This document shows positions 1-7,897 of a stretch of 47,658 nt of DNA, piece after piece. Below the pieces are notes generated by a model, which was not told where the DNA came from, did not search any database, and saw only the letters and a list, made by a program, of their open reading frames with translations. Numbering within the stretch: the first letter of the stretch is position 1; each line of letters opens with the position of its first letter. The translations under genes were made by a program, and so were the position numbers. Source of the stretch: Arthrobacter sp. SW1 (GTDB taxonomy: Bacteria; Actinomycetota; Actinomycetes; Actinomycetales; Micrococcaceae); the NCBI RefSeq assembly GCF_001766675.1, contig NZ_MJLT01000011.1:6440-54097 (forward strand), in the 5' to 3' direction.

Positions 1-105
1 TTCGGCATCCCCAATACCTAAGAACCTACCGTGACCTCGCAAAACGTGTCGATGGGGACGGGTACCCATGCAGGAGAACCCATGCAGGCCTTCGAAGGGA
101 ACAGG
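1..105. other. Left-edge non-coding stretch
   Basis: Nothing gene-like is supported here. It is the downstream flank of the minus-strand membrane protein that ends at 106. An 11-bp direct repeat (ACCCATGCAGG) sits at 64-74 and 78-88, and a 10-bp palindrome (CCTTCGAAGG) at 89-98. A plus-strand reading frame opens at a GTG at 31 but runs antisense through the neighbouring gene and has no recognisable protein character. Confidence 0.4.
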
Positions 106-741
106 TCAGTGGGTGCCGATCCGGTTCTTGCTCCAGAGGGCGAAAGCCAGTCCGCCGAGTCCGACCACAAGTACCCCGGCCATAATGGCGAGGATCCCCA
201 AAAGGTCCGGGCCCGACGTCGACGTGTCATTCACCAGCGCCGCCTGGCTGGCGCGCTTACCGTCGTCGATCGGCTTGTTCCAATTGGAGTCAGTCGTGGG
301 ACTGGAGGTCGGTGTCCATGGTGTGTGGGACGGCGAGGCGGACGCGAACCCAGTAGTGGCCGACGGCGTCGGACTGGCTGAATCCGTTTCCTCCGCTGTG
401 GGGGCCGGTGCAGGAGTCCGCACGGTGGGTGCGGGTGCCGGCGCCACCGGCGGCTTGGCGGGCGCGGGCTTCCGGATGACCGGCTGCGGATCCGGCGTCG
501 TGGTGGGGTCGGGCGTCGGAGTCGGCGATGCCGAGGGCAGGGCGGGGGCCGGCGGAATGCTCGGAGTCGGCTGGCAATTGCCTTTCCCGGGCTGGCACTT
601 TTCCACTTCCGCATGGGCGGTCAGCAGCGGAAAAGCGCACAGCAGCAAGGCGAGCACTGTGGCTGCCAGCGGCACGGTGAACGGAGCGCGGCGCACGGCA
701 CGGGCCGCGACCCGCCGTGTCGGGGTGGGGCGAACGGTCAT
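106..741 (-). CDS. Pro-rich single-pass membrane protein of the T7SS-like locus
   Basis: Encodes about 211 residues of unknown function. The ATG at 741 is chosen because it places a basic N-terminus directly before a hydrophobic signal segment (about residues 20-42) with an Ala-X-Ala type cleavage site. After that come a close Cys pair (CQPGKGNC), about 110 residues rich in Pro, Thr, Ser and Ala, and a C-terminal membrane helix ending in a short basic tail. It should therefore be an extracytoplasmic, wall-spanning stalk anchored at its C-terminus. It lies 183 bp beyond the FtsK-like gene and a terminator intervenes, so it probably has its own promoter. Proteins of this shape often accompany type VII-like secretion loci, so an accessory role is inferred. 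A longer in-frame start exists upstream but adds residues that do not look like part of a signal peptide. Confidence 0.7.
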   Translation of the reverse strand: MTVRPTPTRRVAARAVRRAPFTVPLAATVLALLLCAFPLLTAHAEVEKCQPGKGNCQPTPSIPPAPALPSASPTPTPDPTTTPDPQPVIRKPAPAKPPVAPAPAPTVRTPAPAPTAEETDSASPTPSATTGFASASPSHTPWTPTSSPTTDSNWNKPIDDGKRASQAALVNDTSTSGPDLLGILAIMAGVLVVGLGGLAFALWSKNRIGTH

Positions 742-857
742 GATGGCCTCATAGGCAGAGGGGGCTGCCCGGAGTCGGGGATGGTCCCGGAATTGTCCTA
801 CACAGCCGCGCTTGCCGCAAAATCCATTCGTTGGCCGCATTCTGCAAAGACGCGGGC

Positions 858-901
858 AAAAGATCGGGGCGGCCCGGGCATGATGCCCGGTCCGCCCCGA
901 T
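858..901 (-). terminator. Rho-independent terminator after the FtsK-like gene
   Basis: A 17-bp inverted repeat with one mismatch (863-879 with 885-901, loop ATGAT) is followed on the minus strand by CTTTTG. It starts 24 bp after the stop of the FtsK/EssC-like gene and is a good intrinsic terminator. It would close the long minus-strand operon before the small membrane protein gene. Confidence 0.75.
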
Positions 902-924
902 TCCGTTATCTGCGGCTGTACCGG

Positions 925-3900
925 CTATCCGCGGTTTTCCGGCGGTAGGGCCACCTGGATCTTGCGGACCTTGCCGCGGCCCACGATGTAGCCGCGGCCC
1001 GGGATGAAGTCCGGGCTGACCCGGCCCAGCGAGGTGCTGAGCAGGCTGTCGCCTTCCACGTCGGAGGGGTTGAGCAGCAGGCCGCGGCGTCCCGACTTGA
1101 AGGGCTGGGCCAGGGACCAGGCCTGGGACCAGGTGGAGCTCTCCGATTCGCCGATGACCCACTGATCGGCCTTGATCGAGTCCGTGACCAGTTTGTTGAT
1201 GGCCATTTCCGCGAGCGAGTCCGTGAAGTCGGTGAGGCCTTCGATGAAGATCGCCATGGTTCCCGGGCGTTCCGTGGAGCGCTCGGTGAGTTCCTCGGCG
1301 GCTTCCTCCACCTCGTCCGGTCCCACCAGCGAACGGTTCCACACCTTGAGGCCGGCCACGGCGGAGCGGCGTGCGCCGATATAGATGAGCTCGGTGTCCG
1401 GGTTCGACCGGCGCAGCGCGTAGGCCATAGTCACCAGGGCCACGGTACGGCCGGCACCGGGAGGGCCGGAGACCAGCAGCGGGCCCTTGGCGGCGATGCT
1501 CGCCGGGTCCAGCGATTCGTCGTCGACGCCGATGACCGGCTGATCGGGGCTGCCGGCGGGCAGGATGTCCAGGTCCACCTGCTCCGGGAGGCGCTGGATC
1601 TGCGGCGCCTCCTCCATGCCCTGCCGCTGCATGGCCTGGGCGAGCTTGCTGACCTCGCGGGCCTGCAGGGCAAGGTTCGAGTTTCCACCCAGCACGGCGA
1701 GCTGCACTTCGAGGTCGCCCAGGAGGCCCCGGCCGGGCGGAGACGCCGGGCTGAGCACGTCCTTGGGGACGTCCAGCGTCATGTAATCGTCCTCGGAGCT
1801 GAGGCGCAGGACCAGCCTCCGCTGGATGGAGGCCAGCAGCGAAGCCGGCACCGAGTTGGGCCGGTCGCCGCTGACGATCAGGTGGATGCCGAGCGGGCGG
1901 CCGTCCGTGGCGAGCTGCAGGAAGATGTCCCACAGCGCCGACAGCCGGCTGTACTCGTAGGCTTCGCGGAACGCGGACATGCCGTCGACCAGCACGAAGA
2001 TGCGCTTCTCGTCCGGCTTGTTGGCCAGTTTGCGGTACTCCACGATGGTGGAGGCGCGCACCTCGGCGAAGCGGGTGGAGCGGTCCTCCGCGATGTCGCG
2101 GAGCCAGCGCAGCAGGCGGCCGACGCGTTCGACGTCGTCACCGTTGATGATCTCTCCGACATGCGGCAGGCTGTCCAGCATCTTCAGGCCCGAGGAACCG
2201 CAGTCGATGCCGTACACGTGCACCGGACCGCCACGCGGCGTCACCGCAGCCGCGATGGCGATGCCGCGCAGCGCGGCGGACTTGCCCGAGCCACCCGTAC
2301 CGTAGACGGCCATGTTGCCGTCCTTGTCCGGTTCGTAGAACACGGTGGGCTGGTCCTGGTGGACGGGGTCGTCCGCCACGCCCAGCAGGAGGCGTTCGTC
2401 GGTGCGCGGGTTGGGCAGCTTCGAGAAATCGTAGGTGGTGGCGAGTTCGTTGAGCCACGGTTTCCTGGGTGGCTTGATGGCCAGGGAATCGGCCGCCCGG
2501 ATGATGTTGGTGGTCATCCGGGAGATGTCGTTGGGGCCGGCAGGTTCTTCCTTGACCGCGTCCATCGGTACCGGAGCTTCCCAGCTGGCGCCCGAACCGA
2601 AGGCCATTTCCACGATGTCGATGCGCGGGCGCTGCGGCTTCTCCGTGGTCCAGCCGCCGGCATAGCCGGTCTGGAACCCCTGGATGCGGCCGGGACCGGT
2701 CTTCGCCGCACCACGGCCCGGAATGGACGGGTCGAAGTACGCGGCCAGGGGCACGCCAAGGATGTCCGTGGCATCGTCTTCGTCGGCCATGCGCAGCGCA
2801 ACACGCAGGTTGGTGTTGGCCCGGAGGCTGTCCTTGATGACGCCGGCGGGGCGCTGCGTCGCCAGGATCAGGTGCACGCCCAGGGAACGGCCACGGGCGG
2901 CAACGTCCACCACGCCGTCCACGAACTCGGGCATTTCCGAGGCGAGGGCGGCGAATTCGTCCACGATGATGATCAGGTACGGCGGGGCCTCCGGGTCCGC
3001 TTCACGCTGCAGCGCGAGCAGGTCCTTGGCTTTCTTCCGGTTGAACAGGTGCTCGCGGTAGTGCAGCTCGGCCCGCAACGAGGTGAGGGCGCGGCGCACG
3101 AGGTGCGGCGAAAGGTCGGTCACGAGGCCCACGGTGTGCGGCAGCTTCACGCAGTCCGCGAACGCCGCACCACCCTTGTAGTCCACGAAGAGGAAGGTGA
3201 CGCGGTCCGGGCTGTAGGCCGAGGCCATGCCCATCACCCACGACTGCAGGAACTCCGACTTACCGGCACCGGTGGTACCGCCGACCAGCGCGTGCGGGCC
3301 TTCGTTCTTCAGGTCCAGGTAGAAGGGCTCGACGCCCTTGGAACCCACCAGGGCACGCAGGCTGCCGTTGTCCTTACGGTTGGGCACGGCGCTTGAGTGC
3401 ACCGAGTTGTTCTCCTGCCAGCGTTCGGCAACCGCCTGCGGCGCGTCCATGAAGTCCTTGCCCACGAGCGTCACGTAGGACACCGCGCGGGGAAGGTCAG
3501 AGTCGTCGTCGACGGGCTTTCCGACGTCAACCAGCGGGGACATCATGCGGGCCAGCTGGGTGGCCAGTTCCGCGTCCACGCTTTCGCAGCTCACCGGGTA
3601 GGTGTGGCGGCCGAGCCGCACCTGTCCGGTGGTGGTGCCGTGGTCGCCGTCGACGGCCATGAAGTCGCGGCACGCGGCCGGAAGGGCCTGCACGTTGGCG
3701 GCCACCCACATGATGTGGACGCCGGAATCCGGTCCGCGCTCCACCAGGCGGGTGAGGCGTCCGCGGTCCACGGGGGCATCGTCCTCGACGATGACCAGCA
3801 CGGAGGGCAGCACCGGCCCTGCGACCTCGCCGTTTTCGTCGGCGAGCGACGGGCGCGGCGTGGGCCGCGGGTCCTTGGAGGCTGCCTCGCGTTGTTCCAC

Positions 3901-5370
3901 GAGGTCCTCGAGCTTGGACAGCAGCGAGGAACCGGCACCCGGCCCGGCGGCGAGGTGGTCGCCCGACAGCGGGCTGTGGCCGGAGCCTACGTGGGGCAGC
4001 CACTGCAGCCAGTTCCAGCGTTCACGCGAGCGGCCGGACGTCAGGGAGGTGACCACGAGTTCCGCCGGGGAATGCAGGCCCACCAGCTGCAGCACCATGC
4101 CGCGGGCGACGTCGTCGACCAGTCCGCGTTCGCCGGCGATGCCGAAGGAGCCGGAAGTACGCAGCTGGGAGACGATCGGCACGCCATCGATCATCCGCAC
4201 CTGCGCCAGGCACTCCTGGATTTCGCGCATGTACTGCGGTTCGGTGTCGTTGCTGCTGGGTTCCTCGAAGGGAATGCGCGACGGTGCCGTGCCGAGTCCG
4301 AAACGCACGCCCAGGAAGCCTTTGTGTTCCGGGCGGTGGGTCCACAGCAGCGGGCCGAGCTTGTAGATGGCGTCCACGGTGTCGCTCACCGACGGGGCTT
4401 CCTGCAGCCGCACCGAGCGTTCGATGTTCTGCTGTTCGGCGATGTCCTCGCGGAAGGCCAGCATGGACGCACGGAAGTGCTTGATGCCTTCCTTCATCTG
4501 CCGCTTCGACTGAACCTTGTGGTCCACGTAGTGGCCGATGATGAACAGCGGCATCATCATCATGAACACGACGGAGAGGATGTTCCGGGTGACTGCGAAC
4601 ATGATGCCGCCCATGAGGAGCGGCGCCATGAGCATGATGTACGGGAACGCCTGGTGGTCCGGACGCTTGGGGCCGGCCGGGACCACGCGCTTGGGCGGAT
4701 CGAAACGGGGCACGACGCGCGGCGAACGGTTGAAGTCGACCAGCGGGGAGCTGGGGGCGGCGCCGTGGTTGCGGGACAGGGCGACGACGCTGACGGTGGT
4801 GTCGCCGAGCGTGACGGTGTCCGAGGAGTTCAGGGTGGCCCGGGCCACCGGCAGGCCGTCCATGAGCAGGCCGTTGGCGGAGTTCGTGTCCACGATTTCC
4901 ACCGTTTCGGCCACGGTGACGCGTGCGTGCCGCTTGGACGTCATGGGGTCGTTGAGGCGGATGTCCGCGTCCCGGTCCCGGCCGATGTAGCTGGTGCCGA
5001 ACGGCAGCGAAAACTCGCTGCCGGCGTCGGGACCGGACAGCACGCGGAGGGTGGCCGCCGTCGGGCCGCGCTTGCCGCCCGGGGTGGCGAACTGCTCACT
5101 GACCTGCGTCAGGGACACCGTGGAGCCGGGCCGGAGGCCGGACTCGAGGAGATTGCCGGTGGGGTCCAGGACGATGCCGCTCATCCCGGCACCCACGAAT
5201 GCTTCGTCGACCTTCAGGGAGAGGTTCTGCGGGACCTCGGTTCCTTGGCGGTCCGGATCGGCGGCCCACAGTTCGCCGGCGATATCAGCGACTGTGGCGC
5301 GGCCGTCCACGGTGACCGCGAGGTCCTTGGCTTCGGCCGGATCCCGGCGCAAAGTCAGGCGGAACTTCAT
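925..5370 (-). CDS. FHA-FtsK/SpoIIIE ATPase, EssC/EccC-like type VII secretion motor
   Basis: A 1,481-residue membrane ATPase. Residues 1-95 look ubiquitin-like (YukD-like). A canonical FHA domain follows (GRD at 130-132, S145 and H148, later NSANG). Two adjacent membrane helices lie at about 244-285. Three FtsK-type modules follow. The first has an intact Walker A (GTTGAGKSE, K704) and Walker B (IIIVDEF). The second has Walker A GTGGSGKSA (K1030), but its Walker B reads LVDGM, without the usual Glu. The third is degenerate (GPPGAGRT, R1308 in place of Lys). FHA plus membrane helices plus three tandem ATPase modules is the architecture of EssC/EccC, which power export of WXG100-type substrates. 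The start overlaps the stop of the preceding gene as ATGA, so the two are probably translationally coupled. It is the last gene of the operon. The substrate is unknown because no WXG100 gene is in view. Confidence 0.88.
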   Translation of the reverse strand: MKFRLTLRRDPAEAKDLAVTVDGRATVADIAGELWAADPDRQGTEVPQNLSLKVDEAFVGAGMSGIVLDPTGNLLESGLRPGSTVSLTQVSEQFATPGGKRGPTAATLRVLSGPDAGSEFSLPFGTSYIGRDRDADIRLNDPMTSKRHARVTVAETVEIVDTNSANGLLMDGLPVARATLNSSDTVTLGDTTVSVVALSRNHGAAPSSPLVDFNRSPRVVPRFDPPKRVVPAGPKRPDHQAFPYIMLMAPLLMGGIMFAVTRNILSVVFMMMMPLFIIGHYVDHKVQSKRQMKEGIKHFRASMLAFREDIAEQQNIERSVRLQEAPSVSDTVDAIYKLGPLLWTHRPEHKGFLGVRFGLGTAPSRIPFEEPSSNDTEPQYMREIQECLAQVRMIDGVPIVSQLRTSGSFGIAGERGLVDDVARGMVLQLVGLHSPAELVVTSLTSGRSRERWNWLQWLPHVGSGHSPLSGDHLAAGPGAGSSLLSKLEDLVEQREAASKDPRPTPRPSLADENGEVAGPVLPSVLVIVEDDAPVDRGRLTRLVERGPDSGVHIMWVAANVQALPAACRDFMAVDGDHGTTTGQVRLGRHTYPVSCESVDAELATQLARMMSPLVDVGKPVDDDSDLPRAVSYVTLVGKDFMDAPQAVAERWQENNSVHSSAVPNRKDNGSLRALVGSKGVEPFYLDLKNEGPHALVGGTTGAGKSEFLQSWVMGMASAYSPDRVTFLFVDYKGGAAFADCVKLPHTVGLVTDLSPHLVRRALTSLRAELHYREHLFNRKKAKDLLALQREADPEAPPYLIIIVDEFAALASEMPEFVDGVVDVAARGRSLGVHLILATQRPAGVIKDSLRANTNLRVALRMADEDDATDILGVPLAAYFDPSIPGRGAAKTGPGRIQGFQTGYAGGWTTEKPQRPRIDIVEMAFGSGASWEAPVPMDAVKEEPAGPNDISRMTTNIIRAADSLAIKPPRKPWLNELATTYDFSKLPNPRTDERLLLGVADDPVHQDQPTVFYEPDKDGNMAVYGTGGSGKSAALRGIAIAAAVTPRGGPVHVYGIDCGSSGLKMLDSLPHVGEIINGDDVERVGRLLRWLRDIAEDRSTRFAEVRASTIVEYRKLANKPDEKRIFVLVDGMSAFREAYEYSRLSALWDIFLQLATDGRPLGIHLIVSGDRPNSVPASLLASIQRRLVLRLSSEDDYMTLDVPKDVLSPASPPGRGLLGDLEVQLAVLGGNSNLALQAREVSKLAQAMQRQGMEEAPQIQRLPEQVDLDILPAGSPDQPVIGVDDESLDPASIAAKGPLLVSGPPGAGRTVALVTMAYALRRSNPDTELIYIGARRSAVAGLKVWNRSLVGPDEVEEAAEELTERSTERPGTMAIFIEGLTDFTDSLAEMAINKLVTDSIKADQWVIGESESSTWSQAWSLAQPFKSGRRGLLLNPSDVEGDSLLSTSLGRVSPDFIPGRGYIVGRGKVRKIQVALPPENRG

Positions 5371-6071
5371 CCTTCGTCAACCCCCCTCATCTTTTCGAGC
5401 AGATACAAATCGTCGGAGGTCACCAGGTGCGAGGTGACCGCGTGTTCCACCAGCCGGGCGCGCCGGTTGGTGGCAAGTTTTCCGCCGCCGCCGCGCAGGC
5501 CCACGACGCCCACACGGTCAAGCTTGTCGCAGACGTTGTCGAGCTTGCGGTTGAAGCGGGTCAGGGCCCAGCCCAGGCGCTTCGCCGCCTCCGCGGAGGA
5601 CGGGATCGAACTGAAGCCCGTGCCGTCGCGCCGCAGCATCGGCTCGGCCAGGGCCACGATCAGCGCCTTCTGCGAGTCGGTGAAGACCACCGGGCCGATG
5701 GTCGTCTCCCCCGCGGCGTCGTCCTCGCGCACTTCCTGGCGGAAGGACGGCGTCCGCAGGTGCACGGCGAATTCATAGGTGGTGGGGCCGGCCGTGAAGA
5801 TCACGTTGGTGTGGCTGAAGACGAGCGGGATGCGGGCACCGGGTGCCAGCCAGGCCTGCATGCCGCCCGAGCCGTCGGCCACCGTGGCCGAGAGCATGCT
5901 GCCCACGTTGCTCAGCCACCAGATGCCGTCGTAGCGCGCGATCTGCAGGAAGCGGCGGTGCAGGTACGGGTTGTCGTCGACCTCCAGGTCACCTTCGCGG
6001 CCGATGTTGAAGACGTCTTCGTCCGAGGGCTCGTGCCATTCCCCGCAGAAATCTATCGCTAGATCTCCCAT
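5367..6071 (-). CDS. FHA-like domain plus C-terminal winged-helix protein
   Basis: Encodes 234 residues. The N-terminal half (about 15-120) resembles an FHA fold, with an IGREGD turn, but reads YLHRR where FHA domains carry the Ser of the S-x-x-H phosphothreonine pocket, so it may be a degenerate binder. The C-terminal half (about 145-225) looks like a winged helix-turn-helix (an IPSSAEAAKRLGW segment, then KLDRVGVVGL). The ATG at 6071 has a strong Shine-Dalgarno (AAGGAGG, 6 bases before the start). The stop overlaps the start of the FtsK-like ATPase (ATGA), and the kinase gene ends 35 bp upstream. It may be a phospho-signalling adaptor or regulator for the secretion ATPase. The role is inferred and the family has no name I can give with confidence. 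Confidence 0.75.
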   Translation of the reverse strand: MGDLAIDFCGEWHEPSDEDVFNIGREGDLEVDDNPYLHRRFLQIARYDGIWWLSNVGSMLSATVADGSGGMQAWLAPGARIPLVFSHTNVIFTAGPTTYEFAVHLRTPSFRQEVREDDAAGETTIGPVVFTDSQKALIVALAEPMLRRDGTGFSSIPSSAEAAKRLGWALTRFNRKLDNVCDKLDRVGVVGLRGGGGKLATNRRARLVEHAVTSHLVTSDDLYLLEKMRGVDEG

Positions 6072-6106
6072 GCCAAGCCTCCTTGACGCTCGTATGTGTG
6101 TTCCAT

Positions 6107-7897
6107 CTACTTGTTCGCCACGCAGGTGGTCGACTGGGCCGAAGTTCCGGGCGAGGCGTTGCCGTCGGAGCGGACGATCAGCACCTGGAAGCAGGTCTGT
6201 GGCCTGCCCGCGCTTGCCAGGACGTCCACGCTGGTGCTCTTCACCGTGAAGAACTGGTCAATCTCGCCAAACGGCCGGGTCCACTTGTAGGAGTCGCCTT
6301 CCTTCGGCGCCGGGTTGGTCCAGGAGAAGCGGACCTTCCCCGAAGGCAGCACCTGGCCTTTCAGCTTCGCCACGTCCGGGACGTCGCCGCTGTCCAGCGC
6401 ATCCGCCGGCGGTTTGCTTCCGGTTTCCACGGGCTGCGCTTTCTGGGGAGCGTTGGCGCCCAACACGATGCCGACCACGATCGCCACCACCAGTACCGCC
6501 GCTCCTACTGCGCCCAGGACCAGGTTCCGTTTGCGGTGGTCCGGCGCGTCGGGCTCGTGGACCTCGTCGTATTCTTCCTCGACGGCGGGCCGGTTGACGG
6601 TGGCGGCGAGTTCCTGCTCCGAATACGGCGCAGGCTGCCGGGTACCTGCTCCCCCGGCGAATCCGCTTCCCCCGGTGTGTGCGGGCGCGGCATGCGAGGA
6701 GGCCGGAGCGGCAGTGTTCCAGCCGCGCAGGACGGTGGATTCGTTCTGCTCCTCCTGCTGCGGCCCCGTCGCGGTGTCAGGGCGCCCACCCGTGAACGAC
6801 GACGGCGCGGTCTGCGGGGCGGGGGCGGCCTGCGGTGCCGGGGCGAACGCCTTCGAGGGCATTTGCGACGGCGGCTGCGTCCGGGAGGACGGGAAGGTGC
6901 GGGCCGGGAAGGTGGGCGCCGTCCCGGTCGGTGCGGTGCCGCCGTCGGGATCGATCGAGGCGATACTGCGGACGCGCGTCTCCTCGGCGTTGTCGTCCGG
7001 CTGCAGCTCTTCGGCGCCGGCCGGCTCGGCGAGGACTTCGAACGGCGTCACCGACAGGTTCAGTTCCGCCTGGATCCGTTGCAGGGCCAAAGCGAAAGTG
7101 TGGGCCGAGGAGTAGCGCGAACCGGGCGCCTTCGCCATGGCGGTGGACAGCACCAGTTCCAGTGACTCGGGAACATCGGCCCGGCCCAGGCGCGGCACCG
7201 GCGAGTTGGTGATCCGCGAAATCAGCTCGCGCTGGGAGTTGTCCTGCCCAGGCATCACGAACGGAGAACGGCCTGCGAGCAGGGTGTACAGCGTGGCGCC
7301 CAGGGCCCACACGTCCACCAGCACGCCGTCCACCGAGCCTCCGCGGAACTGCTCCGGCGGCGACCACGGAATGGACATGCCGGCGTCGTCGCCGTCGTCC
7401 TCGCCGATAGTGCCGGAGATGCCGAAGTCGGTCAGGGCGGGACGGTTATAGTCGGTCACCAGGATGTTCGCCGGCTTGATGTCGCGGTGCACGATGCCCG
7501 CGCGGTGTGCGGTCTCGACGGCGGACGCCACCTGGATGCCGACGGCCAGGACCTCGTCCACGCTGAAGCGCTGGCGGCGGTAGCGCACGTCCAGGCTCGG
7601 CCGGGAGCAGTACTCCATGGCCAGGAACGAGTGCCCGTCCGGGGTGGTCTCGGCTTCGTAAATCGTGACGATGTAGGGGTGCGAGGAAAGCTGCGCCATG
7701 AGGTTCGCTTCGGATTCGAAGCGGCGGCGCGCGTCCTCGGTCTTCAGGTCGGACAGGAGCACCTTGACGGCGACCCGGCGGCGCGGCCTGTCCTGTTCGT
7801 AGAGGTAGACATCGGCGAATCCACCGGAGCCCAGGTGGCTGATGTACTTGTAGCCCGGCAGGGGCGGCGGCGGTGCCGGTGGCCGCTTGGAACTCAC
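6107..7897 (-). CDS. Transmembrane Ser/Thr protein kinase (PknB-like) with FN3-like ectodomain
   Basis: A 596-residue Hanks-type kinase. The GTG at 7897 is chosen because it has GAGGAG upstream and overlaps the previous stop (GTGA). The catalytic domain spans about 16-280: glycine loop GSGGFADV (23-30), VAVK with K45, HRD 137-139, DFG 157-159 and SPPE near 179-182. The activation segment is unusual: it carries an acidic GEDDGDDAG stretch and lacks a TxT cluster. A Pro/Ala-rich linker (about 300-450) leads to one membrane helix (about 457-479). The extracellular tail of about 115 residues contains a fibronectin III-like pattern with two Cys. It sits between an FHA protein and an FHA-like protein and shares the operon with a PP2C phosphatase, so a kinase/phosphatase/FHA module is likely. 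Its extracellular signal is unknown. Confidence 0.93.
   Translation of the reverse strand: MSSKRPPAPPPPLPGYKYISHLGSGGFADVYLYEQDRPRRRVAVKVLLSDLKTEDARRRFESEANLMAQLSSHPYIVTIYEAETTPDGHSFLAMEYCSRPSLDVRYRRQRFSVDEVLAVGIQVASAVETAHRAGIVHRDIKPANILVTDYNRPALTDFGISGTIGEDDGDDAGMSIPWSPPEQFRGGSVDGVLVDVWALGATLYTLLAGRSPFVMPGQDNSQRELISRITNSPVPRLGRADVPESLELVLSTAMAKAPGSRYSSAHTFALALQRIQAELNLSVTPFEVLAEPAGAEELQPDDNAEETRVRSIASIDPDGGTAPTGTAPTFPARTFPSSRTQPPSQMPSKAFAPAPQAAPAPQTAPSSFTGGRPDTATGPQQEEQNESTVLRGWNTAAPASSHAAPAHTGGSGFAGGAGTRQPAPYSEQELAATVNRPAVEEEYDEVHEPDAPDHRKRNLVLGAVGAAVLVVAIVVGIVLGANAPQKAQPVETGSKPPADALDSGDVPDVAKLKGQVLPSGKVRFSWTNPAPKEGDSYKWTRPFGEIDQFFTVKSTSVDVLASAGRPQTCFQVLIVRSDGNASPGTSAQSTTCVANK

Noticed and set aside
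31..381. Possible plus-strand gene from the GTG at 31
   Set aside because: It runs antisense through the Pro-rich membrane protein gene, has no TANNNT at the leaderless spacing and no domain.
3397..5778. Plus-strand open frame of 793 codons opposite the FtsK-like gene
   Set aside because: It spans two well-supported minus-strand genes and has no recognisable protein features.
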